This document shows, piece by piece, positions 22,409-29,781 of a stretch of 42,454 nucleotides of DNA. Where the stretch lies: positions 1-42,454 of IMG/VR virus record IMGVR_UViG_3300046506_000285. One strand, written 5' to 3'. This DNA is from a virus. Both the position numbers and the translations under genes were made by a program. The notes below the pieces were generated by a model. The model saw only the letters and a program-made list of their open reading frames with translations. It ran no database searches and was not told where the DNA came from. Within the stretch, counting starts at the first letter, position 1. The number at the start of each line of letters is the position of its first letter.

Positions 22409-22861
22409 ATGACAAAGATCGTAACCTATGACGTCATGCGTGAACACGAGGGCGACCGCTTCTACAAGACGGGCGAAACGCGTGAGCTTGCCGAGACGGA
22501 TGCGAAGCACCTGGTAGCGCTAGGTGTTCTTTCCCTGCCGGGATCCGGGCTCAAGCGCAGCCCGGCAGGCACTCCATTCGCCCAAAAGTTGGCCGCCGAA
22601 GCCGACTTTGCTGACTTCATTGAGAAGGCGAACGAGGCACGGCGCACCATCGTGGCCGAAATCGATAAGGCTCGGGCTGATGCCGATGGGCAGATCCAGT
22701 CCATTCTGGAGGAAGTCGGTAAAGCACGCTCGGACGCGGATGGGAAGATTTCGTCCATTGTGGCCGAGGTCGAAAAAGCGAAGGTGGAAGCCGCGACGAA
22801 AGCCAAGGTTGAAGAGCAGCCCGCCAATAAGGCGGAGCCAACTTCCGAGAAGACGAAGTAG
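22409..22861 (+). CDS. Head-region protein with coiled-coil repeats
   Basis: Encodes 150 residues. An N-terminal part (MTKIVTYDVMREHEGDRFYKTGETRELAETDAKHLVALGVL) looks like a small beta domain seen in head decoration or completion proteins. Residues about 80-135 hold two tandem 18-residue units with the core KAR-DADG-I-SI and a third degenerate one, predicting a long coiled coil. The C-terminus is Lys/Glu-rich. It lies between capsid and connector genes and might be a head fibre, decoration or connector accessory. Family not certain. Confidence 0.75.
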   Translation: MTKIVTYDVMREHEGDRFYKTGETRELAETDAKHLVALGVLSLPGSGLKRSPAGTPFAQKLAAEADFADFIEKANEARRTIVAEIDKARADADGQIQSILEEVGKARSDADGKISSIVAEVEKAKVEAATKAKVEEQPANKAEPTSEKTK

Positions 22862-22869
22862 GTATTGCG

Positions 22870-23436
22870 ATGAAGGTCGTCGTCATCGAACCGCCAAAGC
22901 CGGTCGTCACCAAGGAAGAGGCTAAAAGGCATCTGGTCATTGATGCCGGTCTCGTGGCTGACGACGCCTTGATTGAATCGCTCATTCTGGCCGCGACAGC
23001 CTGGCTCGATGGCCCGGCGGGCTGGCTAGGCCGCGCATTGGGTGTGCAGATCCTCGAATGGCAACGCTGCGAATGGCCCTCCAATCGTGATGCGCTGCCA
23101 TTCCCTCCCGAGATTGAAATAATCTCCGTAAAATACATTGATCCGTCAGGCGTTGAGCAGACATGGCCGTTTCCGGTGCCCCTGTATTTTAAGGATATGC
23201 CGGCTGTTCGCGGACGCGAGGGCGATGTCAAGATTCGATATCGTGCCGGCTATGGCGATCCGGATGCGAGTAACCCCGAAACATGGGTGAACAGTGCACC
23301 CGCGCCGATCAAAACCGCTATCCTGATGCTGGTAGCGCAATGGTATCGAACACGAGAACCGATCGCGATCGGTGATCAACCCTATACCCTTCCGTTCACG
23401 GTTGAAGCTTTGCTTTCGCCGTACCGTATATGGTGA
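22870..23436 (+). CDS. Head-tail connector protein (gp6-like)
   Basis: Encodes 188 residues. It begins with PPKPVVTKEEAKRHLVIDAGLVADDALIESLILAATAWLDGPAGWLGRAL, the helical signature of gp6-like connectors that attach beneath the portal. The C-terminal half is an extended beta part ending in VEALLSPYRIW, the classic PYR ending of this family. It precedes the head-closure gene and overlaps it by 7 bases. Confidence 0.9.
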   Translation: MKVVVIEPPKPVVTKEEAKRHLVIDAGLVADDALIESLILAATAWLDGPAGWLGRALGVQILEWQRCEWPSNRDALPFPPEIEIISVKYIDPSGVEQTWPFPVPLYFKDMPAVRGREGDVKIRYRAGYGDPDASNPETWVNSAPAPIKTAILMLVAQWYRTREPIAIGDQPYTLPFTVEALLSPYRIW

Positions 23437-23795
23437 ACATCATGGCCCGTTCTCGTTCAGCCGGTGACCTGTTCTTCCTTGTCGCCTTCGACATGCGCAC
23501 TGTTGTCGATGACGACGCCGGGAACACTCTTGGCGATTGGCAAGAGCAGTTCCAGTGCCGCGCGGGTTTCGCGCATCTGCGCGGCGGCGAGAGCGTCATG
23601 GCGGCCCGCCTTGAAGGGCAACATAGTCAGGTGATCTTTGTGCGTTCCTTCCCTCAGACTACGCGGTCGGTCACAACAGATTGGCGCGTCCGGGACGTTC
23701 GAACAGGCGATACCTTTAATATACGGGACATCACGCCGACCGATGATCGGCAGTGGCTCGATTTCCTGTGCCAGAAGGGAGTTGCGGACGGATGA
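23430..23795 (+). CDS. Head-tail adaptor / head closure protein
   Basis: Encodes 121 residues from ATG 23430; ATG 23442 (MARSRSAGDL) is an equally good start with GGTGA upstream. The pattern AGDLFFLVAFDMRTVVDDDAGNTLGDWQEQFQCRAGFAHLRGGESVMAARLEG resembles SPP1 gp16-like head-closure proteins. It forms the ring that plugs the filled head and receives the tail. It overlaps both neighbours, as is usual in this module. Confidence 0.88.
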   Translation: MVNIMARSRSAGDLFFLVAFDMRTVVDDDAGNTLGDWQEQFQCRAGFAHLRGGESVMAARLEGQHSQVIFVRSFPQTTRSVTTDWRVRDVRTGDTFNIRDITPTDDRQWLDFLCQKGVADG

Positions 23796-24250
23796 CTGTC
23801 ACAGGGCTGGACCGTCTGCGCTACAAGCTGACGAAGAAAATTCCGGATGCGGTGCGCAATCGCGTCAAGGAGGCTATGGAGCAGAGCGCCGAAGAGGCGG
23901 TCTCAGCCATGAAAAGTCTGGTTTCCGTCGAATCCGGAGACCTGCGCGATAGCATTGGCTGGACATGGGGTGATCCGCCCAAGGGCGCCGTCATTGTCGC
24001 CCATAGTCGGGCGAAGAGCAAAACCGGGCTCCGCATCACGATCTACGCCGGAAACGACCAGGCCTATTATGCCCGATGGGTCGAGTTTGGCACCGCACCA
24101 CACATCAACGGCGGAAAGTTCGCCGGCTCGCAAAATCCTGGCATGAGAGCGCGGCCCTTCTTCTTTCCGGGATGGCGCCTCGTTAGTCGACGCGTCAAGG
24201 GTCAGGTTACCAGGTCGGTCAAGAAGGCCGTTAAGGAAGCATCGAAATGA
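23792..24250 (+). CDS. HK97 gp10-like minor tail/head-joining protein
   Basis: Encodes 152 residues from ATG 23792, which overlaps the upstream stop (ATGA). The sequence VSVESGDLRDSIGW, ITIYAGNDQAYYARWVEFGTAPHI and MRARPFFFPGWR matches the HK97-gp10 family, in which the EFGT and RPFFxPA elements are conserved. The protein is part of the neck or tail completion complex. Confidence 0.92.
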   Translation: MTVTGLDRLRYKLTKKIPDAVRNRVKEAMEQSAEEAVSAMKSLVSVESGDLRDSIGWTWGDPPKGAVIVAHSRAKSKTGLRITIYAGNDQAYYARWVEFGTAPHINGGKFAGSQNPGMRARPFFFPGWRLVSRRVKGQVTRSVKKAVKEASK

Positions 24251-24660
24251 GTTCGCCACGGGCAGATTTTCAGGTGGCGCTTTATGACGCGATGAAGACT
24301 TCATCGGCCCTGATGGCTCTTGTGGACGCGGTCTATGACCGCGTGCCTGAAAAGCCATTCAAGGCAAAGGGAGCCTATATCAGCTTCGGTATGTCGATGG
24401 TGATCGACGACGGCGCGGATTGCATCGTGAGCGGCGCGCATACGCGTCAGATTGATGTCTGGTCGCGTAGGGTGGGATCGGTCGGATGTGCTCGCATTGT
24501 CGATGTGCTGTGCAAGGTCGTGCACGACGCCGACATTACCCTTCCCGATGACCAAGTCGTGCATACGCTCGTGGACCTATCTCGCGTCATCGAGGATCCG
24601 GACGGCCTGACCTGGCACGGCATCGTGCAGGTAACCGGCTCCATCGAGGATACCGATTGA
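24247..24660 (+). CDS. Tail terminator / tail completion protein (DUF3168)
   Basis: Encodes 137 residues. The ADFQVALYDAMKTSSALMALV start, VYDRVPEKPFKAKGAYISFG and the TRQIDVWSRRVGSVGCARI segment are typical of DUF3168 proteins, hexameric rings that cap the tail tube and dock with the head. It overlaps its neighbours by 4 and 1 bases. Confidence 0.92.
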   Translation: MSSPRADFQVALYDAMKTSSALMALVDAVYDRVPEKPFKAKGAYISFGMSMVIDDGADCIVSGAHTRQIDVWSRRVGSVGCARIVDVLCKVVHDADITLPDDQVVHTLVDLSRVIEDPDGLTWHGIVQVTGSIEDTD

Positions 24661-24839
24661 TGGCGTGGATGATCGTGCATAAGGACGGCACATTCCGGCG
24701 TCCGCAGTCGAAATATTCCTTCACCTTCGTCCCTTCGCCGCAGCCGCAGCAATGGCCGCGCGATGTCGTCGAATATGCGGTTTCCACCGGTCGGGCAGAA
24801 CGGACGATTTCGCCACGCCGCGTAAGCAGCAAAACCTAA
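24660..24839 (+). CDS. Small tail-region protein (59 residues)
   Basis: Encodes 59 residues starting MAWMIVHKDGTFRRPQSKYSFTFVPSPQPQQWPRDVVEYAV. The start overlaps the stop of the tail terminator gene (TGATG). The predicted structure is mainly beta. A small gene at this position, between terminator and tail tube, is seen in related siphoviruses, but no function is recognised. Confidence 0.7.
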   Translation: MAWMIVHKDGTFRRPQSKYSFTFVPSPQPQQWPRDVVEYAVSTGRAERTISPRRVSSKT

Positions 24840-24908
24840 TCCGCAACCGGGTCTTGGCCCATTTTTCCGCTGGTCGTTTGCCAGCGCGATTTCCCATGGA
24901 GAAAACCA

Positions 24909-25355
24909 ATGGTCAGAGCAGTTACCGAAAATTTCGCCGAGATGGTCCTGGAGGTGGAAACCGAAGTCCCCGGCGCCTTCGCAAGGATTTGCGGTCTCAC
25001 CTCCCGCACCGTGAACCGCACATCGAACATGAGCACAAGCGAGGTGCCGGATTGCGATGATGAGGCATTGCCCGCCGCCGTCGAGCGGGCCGTGCAGTCG
25101 CAGGAGGTGGCTATTTCGGCGACAGGCGTATGGGCGAAGCAATCGCACGGCATGATGTCGGACTGGTGGTATAGCGGCGCTACCAAAAATATCCGTATCG
25201 GCCACCTGAAGGCAGACGTTGGCGAAACCGAATATGAGACCGGCCCGGCCTACCTGGTCAGCCTCAACAACGTTGGCGAGCGCGGCAACAAGGTCACAGC
25301 CGAAATTGATATCCAGTTCGATGGCCTGCCGACCCGCACGCCCAAGGCGGCGTAA
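24909..25355 (+). CDS. Major tail tube protein
   Basis: Encodes 148 residues. The mainly beta sequence, with SEVPDCDDEALPAAVERAVQSQEVAISATGVWAKQSHG near the middle, fits the tail tube proteins of GTA-like siphoviruses, whose hexameric rings stack to form the tube. ATG 24909 has a GGAG 9 bases upstream. It precedes the tail assembly chaperone genes and the tape measure, which is the standard order. Confidence 0.9.
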   Translation: MVRAVTENFAEMVLEVETEVPGAFARICGLTSRTVNRTSNMSTSEVPDCDDEALPAAVERAVQSQEVAISATGVWAKQSHGMMSDWWYSGATKNIRIGHLKADVGETEYETGPAYLVSLNNVGERGNKVTAEIDIQFDGLPTRTPKAA

Positions 25356-25360
25356 GGTCG

Positions 25361-25765
25361 ATGCGCGGCGCTGATCTCACTTGGGCCGGTGGAGAGCATA
25401 CCTTTCTGCTGAATATCGACCTGCTACGGGCATTGCAGGTCAAGTGCGATGCCGGCCCTATGCATATCCTGCAGCGTCTTTCGACCGGAGAATGGTACGT
25501 CGATGACATCATCGAGCCAATCCGGCTCGGGCTGGAAGGTGGCGGCACGGAAAAGGGCGAAGCCCGCAGATTGATAACGCGGCATATCGGCAAAGACGAG
25601 CCGCTTACATCCTTCGTGCTGCTCGCCAAGGCTATCCTGATGGCGTCGCTCTACGGCGCCGAGGACGATGCGCCGGGGGAGCCGAAAGCGGGGGAGAGCC
25701 AGAATCAGACCCGCTCCCTCGCGGAAAATGGCGATGGTCCAGCTTCTATCGATGGGGCGGCGTGA
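25361..25765 (+). CDS. GTA-family tail assembly protein (chaperone, first part)
   Basis: Encodes 134 residues. GADLTWAGGEHTFLLNIDLLRALQVKC and the following helical region match the gene transfer agent family protein found between tail tube and tape measure in alphaproteobacterial GTAs and phages. It coats the tape measure during tail assembly. The last 30 residues are low-complexity and contain two GGGGGAG heptamers in the same phase, where a -1 shift would join the next frame. The stop overlaps the GTG of the second chaperone gene. Confidence 0.85.
   Translation: MRGADLTWAGGEHTFLLNIDLLRALQVKCDAGPMHILQRLSTGEWYVDDIIEPIRLGLEGGGTEKGEARRLITRHIGKDEPLTSFVLLAKAILMASLYGAEDDAPGEPKAGESQNQTRSLAENGDGPASIDGAA
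25675..25696 (+). other. Two GGGGGAG heptamers, possible -1 frameshift region
   Basis: GGGGGAG occurs at 25675-25681 and again at 25690-25696, 15 bases apart, so both stand in the same phase (zero frame G-GGG-GAG). A P-site slip GGG to GGG is possible at each. The -1 frame is open from here into the next small gene ending at 25908. Confidence 0.4.
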
Positions 25766-25908
25766 TTGCTCGCGATATCGGCGCAATGACCCTTTGGGAG
25801 TTTTCCTGCGCTACCGAAGGCCATCGCCTCGCCAATCGCACGAAGGACGATCCAACGCCCGGCATGGACGATGATCGCCTTGCAGAACTCGGCATCGACG
25901 GTTTCTAG
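25762..25908 (+). CDS. Small tail assembly chaperone (second part)
   Basis: Encodes 48 residues from GTG 25762, overlapping the preceding stop by 4 bases; it may instead be made as a -1 frameshift extension of the upstream gene. The central MTLWEFSCATEGHRLANR matches the MTLWEF-type tail assembly chaperone of alphaproteobacterial phages and GTAs. It comes directly before the tape measure gene, the usual place for the second chaperone. Confidence 0.75.
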   Translation: MIARDIGAMTLWEFSCATEGHRLANRTKDDPTPGMDDDRLAELGIDGF

Positions 25909-25947
25909 TCGTCGAGCCTCAATCCTTCCGACAATGCGGAGCTGCTT

Positions 25948-28068
25948 GTGGCAACCGATATCGAACAGCTCATTGTATCGCTGGAAGCGCGCACGAAGTC
26001 TTTCGACAATGCGCTTAACCGTTCCAACTCTCTCGCTGCCCGCAACACCAAGGTCATCGAAAAAAACTTTGCGGCGATGAACAAGAACGTGACGAGCCAA
26101 CTCAATGGCATGGCCTCGATCGGCGTCAGGGCATTCGCCCTGATTGGCGGCGCGGCCGGCGGCAAGGATCTCATCGATTCTTCCATCAAGGTCAGCAATG
26201 CCTTGAAGGTCACCGGCCTGTCGGGCCAGCAGCTCACCGATGTCTATCAGAGCCTGTTCAAATCCGCGCAAGATAACAGCGCGCCATTGGAATCGCTGGT
26301 GACGCTCTACAGCCGCGCGTCCGCCTCCTCGAAAGATCTGCATGCCAGCCAAGCCGATCTACTGAATTTTTCCGACAAGATTGCCCTTGCCCTTCGCGTG
26401 CAGGGTACGTCTGCGGAAGAGTCGTCCGGCGCGCTGCTCCAGCTTAGCCAGGCGCTCGGCAATGGTACGGTGCAGGCCGAAGAGTACAATTCTCTGCTTG
26501 ATGGTGGCCGGACGATACTTCAGGCGACGGCGGCAGGCTTGAAGGAAGCGGGCGGCTCCGTCTCCGAACTGACGAAGCTTGTGAAGTCCGGCAAGGTCTC
26601 GTCGGAAGCGTTCTTCCGCGCCTTCCTGGCTGGCGCCCCGACGCTGCAACAGGCAGTCTCAGGTTCGGAAGAGACAATATCGGGCAGTCTCATTCGTATG
26701 CAGAATGTCTTGATCGACGCCGCAGGCAAATTCAACAAGTCCGGCGAGGCATCCAAAACCTTTGCGTCTTTTGTCGATCAAGCGGCGACTACCATTAATG
26801 GCATCAATTTCGACACGCTTTTCGCCGAGATTGATCGTCTTTATAATAAGTGGCTGAACGTTCAGAACGTATTTGCCAACGGTCTGCATGTCGGTGAAGT
26901 CACCGGGCTCAACAATATCGGCAAGTGGATCGCGGGTGCCATCAACGGCGACCAGACCGCCGTTGATCCGGGCACTGGCGCGCTGTTCTATTCGACGAAG
27001 GCGGTCGGTGACCGCATCAATGATGCATTTGGCGGCGCCGATAAGCCGCAAGACAATGGCGGCCTCACTGCCGATGCGATTAGGCAGAGCGTATCAGGCA
27101 ACCGGAATGTCTCCGCCAATAAACCCGGCACTCGTCTGCCCGCTGATCCGAACGCCGCCAAACCCGCCGAGGAGGTTAAGCCCGTCAGCTTGAAGGACTA
27201 CGCCGCTCCATCCTCGAAAAAGGGCGGCAGCGGGGGGCGCGGCAAGCGCGAGCGGGACAACGACTATCAGCGTGAAACGAAGCAGATCCAGGAACACACT
27301 GACGCGCTCATGGCGCAGACGGCAGCGCAAGAAAAACTCAATCCGCTGGTAAACGACTTCGGCTATGCGACCGATTTTGCCAAGTCAAAGCAGGATCTGC
27401 TGACCGCCGCCAAAAAGGCAGACATCAAGATCACGCCGCAGGTGGAAGCTGATATCGACAAGCTCGCGACTGGCTATGCCACGGCATCCGCAGAGGCCGA
27501 TAAGCTCGCTGCGACGCAGGACAAGGTCCGTGAACGCGCGGACTTTCTGGAAAATGCAGCCTACGACGCATTCTCGTCGCTGATCCCGCAGATCAAGACC
27601 GGCAACGATGCGCTCGACAAGTTTCTGAACACGATGATCGAAGCGGTTGCGCAAGCCGCATTGCTCGGCAAGGGGCCGTTCGCCAGCGCGACCGCAACCG
27701 GCGGTCTCCTGTCCTTCGTGCCGAAGCTCTTCGGCTTCGCGGATGGCGGTATTGCTGCCCATGGTCGGCCGATGAAGCGTTTTGCCGGCGGCGGGATCTC
27801 GCGGTCTGCGGCTATCTTCGGGGAGGCTGGTGCGGAAGCCGCTGTGCCCCTGCCGGATGGACGGCGCATTCCTGTTGATCTGCGCGTGCCGGAGCGCACG
27901 GGATCGTCCGGATCGGCCTATGCGCCTGTCTATCATATCGACGCTCGAGGCGCCGACCAAGGGGCGGTTGATCGCCTTCAACGGGGCCTTGCCGAGCGCG
28001 ATCGGACGGAAAGCAAGCGCGTGGCCGCCTATAACCGCAACTCGCAAGTCAGAAAGGTACGTCCCTGA
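25948..28068 (+). CDS. Tape measure protein
   Basis: Encodes 706 residues from GTG 25948. The N-terminal 250 residues are the TMP domain (GGAAGGKDLIDSSIKVSNALKVTGLS, LVTLYSRASASSKDL, LALRVQGTSAEESSGALLQLSQALGNGTVQAEE). A Gly/Lys/Pro-rich linker (about 350-440), coiled coil (about 450-550) and a hydrophobic segment before a C-terminal FADGGIAAHGRP/GEAGAEAAVPLPDGR motif follow. It sets tail length, here roughly 100 nm by the usual 1.5 Å per residue rule, and helps DNA entry. Confidence 0.95.
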   Translation: MATDIEQLIVSLEARTKSFDNALNRSNSLAARNTKVIEKNFAAMNKNVTSQLNGMASIGVRAFALIGGAAGGKDLIDSSIKVSNALKVTGLSGQQLTDVYQSLFKSAQDNSAPLESLVTLYSRASASSKDLHASQADLLNFSDKIALALRVQGTSAEESSGALLQLSQALGNGTVQAEEYNSLLDGGRTILQATAAGLKEAGGSVSELTKLVKSGKVSSEAFFRAFLAGAPTLQQAVSGSEETISGSLIRMQNVLIDAAGKFNKSGEASKTFASFVDQAATTINGINFDTLFAEIDRLYNKWLNVQNVFANGLHVGEVTGLNNIGKWIAGAINGDQTAVDPGTGALFYSTKAVGDRINDAFGGADKPQDNGGLTADAIRQSVSGNRNVSANKPGTRLPADPNAAKPAEEVKPVSLKDYAAPSSKKGGSGGRGKRERDNDYQRETKQIQEHTDALMAQTAAQEKLNPLVNDFGYATDFAKSKQDLLTAAKKADIKITPQVEADIDKLATGYATASAEADKLAATQDKVRERADFLENAAYDAFSSLIPQIKTGNDALDKFLNTMIEAVAQAALLGKGPFASATATGGLLSFVPKLFGFADGGIAAHGRPMKRFAGGGISRSAAIFGEAGAEAAVPLPDGRRIPVDLRVPERTGSSGSAYAPVYHIDARGADQGAVDRLQRGLAERDRTESKRVAAYNRNSQVRKVRP

Positions 28069-28790
28069 TGGCGCGCTTGCTCGATTGGCCGCTAGGCCTG
28101 CGTTGGAATGCATGGAAACCATTGAATGGACCGCAGTCGATCGGCGCCGGCGCGAATACTTCCATCGGCGATATGACCCAAACCATCGCCTCCCCCTTCG
28201 GCGCGCGGCACCTGCAATTCTCCTTTCCGCCGATGCGCGGGACGCTCGTCCGGCGCGCTCGCGGACTGATTACTGCCTTGCATATGGGTGCCAACGCCGT
28301 TCGCGTCCGCCCCGGCGATTGGGATGGCATGTCGATGGCCGAAGCCGGAGTGACGATCAGCGCGGCACAAAAGCAGGATGGCTTGAACTGGTCGAACGGG
28401 TCCGCCTGGTCGAACGGTAAAAACTGGCGGTCGACAAAACCGAATGTTGCGATCGCCGTTGGCGCCGCTAAAGACGCCACCATCGTCTCGCTCTCCAATC
28501 CTTATTGGGGTCGCAAGCTGGATATGGGCGATTACATCGGCTTCTTCCCGTTTCACTTCGGCATGTACGAGGTGACGGAAGTACTGTCTCCGGGCGTCTA
28601 TCGCATCTGGCCACCGCTGCGCAAGGCGATCTCGACCCGCGATTTCGCCACCCTTTATCCCGTCATGGCGATGCGTCTGCTGTCGAACAATCTGCCCGAT
28701 GCGAATCGCAGCGCCGCCTTTCTGGAAGGGCTTACAATCTCGCTATTCGAAGTCTTCGACTACGATGTGCGGGACTATTTCACGGATTAG
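28068..28790 (+). CDS. Tail-tip protein, distal-tail region
   Basis: Encodes 240 residues. It opens with LDWPLGLRWNAWKPLNGPQSIGAG and contains an SNGSAWSNGKNW loop. In position it corresponds to the distal tail protein that follows the tape measure. Proteins with this opening occur in rhizobial siphoviruses, in my recollection, but I see no diagnostic motif. The start overlaps the tape measure stop (TGATG). Confidence 0.78.
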   Translation: MARLLDWPLGLRWNAWKPLNGPQSIGAGANTSIGDMTQTIASPFGARHLQFSFPPMRGTLVRRARGLITALHMGANAVRVRPGDWDGMSMAEAGVTISAAQKQDGLNWSNGSAWSNGKNWRSTKPNVAIAVGAAKDATIVSLSNPYWGRKLDMGDYIGFFPFHFGMYEVTEVLSPGVYRIWPPLRKAISTRDFATLYPVMAMRLLSNNLPDANRSAAFLEGLTISLFEVFDYDVRDYFTD

Positions 28791-28792
28791 TC

Positions 28793-29374
28793 ATGGCAAA
28801 CCTGTTTTCTGAAGCCGAGCGCGCGTTTCTGCGCCGCCCGCATATTGCCCGTGCCTGGTTCCTCGACATCGACCTGCCCGGCGGGCACTGGTTCGTCCAC
28901 AATGGCGCCGGTCGGGTGACGGTCGGCGGCATCGATTGGATTGGTCTCTCGGACCCGCTGGGGCGTCAGTTCGTCTCCATGTCGGCTGTAGAAGATCCAC
29001 GTTTCGGCCAGGCCGCGAAACTGGACGTTGTTCTTGCCGGCATCAACATCGATTTCCTGCGGCAGGTCAAAGACAATGCCCGCGTCATCGAGGGGCGGCG
29101 GACGGATGTCTATTGGGCGGCGTTCGATCAAGAAACACAGGAAATCTGGAGCTTCGGCCTGAAGAAGCTCTTTCCCGGTTATCTCTCCGCGCCTTCCATC
29201 CATTGGGCCGGACGCGGCGTCCGTATCGTGCCGATTACCGTCGAAAGCCTTTGGCAAAGCCAGAATTTCCCCTTCGGCGGACGCTGGACGCCCGCCGATC
29301 AGCGGCGACGCTATCCGGGTGACAAGGGCCTCGATTACGTCGGCGTCACCGTACAGGAGATCATCAAGGCGTGA
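28793..29374 (+). CDS. Tail assembly protein, DUF2163-like position
   Basis: Encodes 193 residues from ATG 28793. Mainly beta: ARAWFLDIDLPGGHWFVHNGAGRVTVGGIDWIGLSDPLGRQFVSMS, then a C-terminal RRRYPGDKGLDYVGVTVQEI. The ending with a (Y)PGD-(K/R)-G-(L/F)-(D/E)-(Y/F)-V motif is typical of tail-tip proteins that precede the NlpC-like gene. It probably belongs to the baseplate or hub. Confidence 0.82.
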   Translation: MANLFSEAERAFLRRPHIARAWFLDIDLPGGHWFVHNGAGRVTVGGIDWIGLSDPLGRQFVSMSAVEDPRFGQAAKLDVVLAGINIDFLRQVKDNARVIEGRRTDVYWAAFDQETQEIWSFGLKKLFPGYLSAPSIHWAGRGVRIVPITVESLWQSQNFPFGGRWTPADQRRRYPGDKGLDYVGVTVQEIIKA

Positions 29375-29781
29375 TCGATGTTGATGACCGTCTACGACGC
29401 CATATCGAGCGCTCCGCGACCGATCCTGTCGTCTGGGGTGAGAGCGATTGCACTGCCTGGGCTGCGCGATGGGTCGGCGATTTCCACGACAGATCGCTTG
29501 CGCTCCCTCGATGGCGCAGCCGTGAAGAGGCTTACGCCTTGATCGCCAGCGCCGGCTCTCTCGCGGCGCTCTGGTCGGATGCTCTGGCCCGTTTTGGCCT
29601 GCCTGAACGTTTCGACGCCCCGCAGGCTGGCGATGTCGGAATTATTGAAACCCGTGTCGCCGGACAGGTCGGCGTCATCTTCATTCATGACGCGCTCGTT
29701 GCCTGGCGCGGCGCACCGACCGGTGCCCGTTTCCTGCGCCCTCATCCTCAAGCCATTGTCAAAGTCTGGGCTCTTACGTGA
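29371..29781 (+). CDS. DUF6950-like tail-tip protein, degenerate NlpC/P60-type
   Basis: Encodes 136 residues from GTG 29371. WGESDCTAWAARWV gives the Cys-containing helix and a later GVIFIHDALVAWRG the His-containing strand of a papain/NlpC-like fold. In siphoviruses a protein of this kind sits between the DUF2163-like protein and the hub and may cut peptidoglycan during DNA entry. It overlaps the hub gene by 4 bases. Confidence 0.82.
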   Translation: MIDVDDRLRRHIERSATDPVVWGESDCTAWAARWVGDFHDRSLALPRWRSREEAYALIASAGSLAALWSDALARFGLPERFDAPQAGDVGIIETRVAGQVGVIFIHDALVAWRGAPTGARFLRPHPQAIVKVWALT

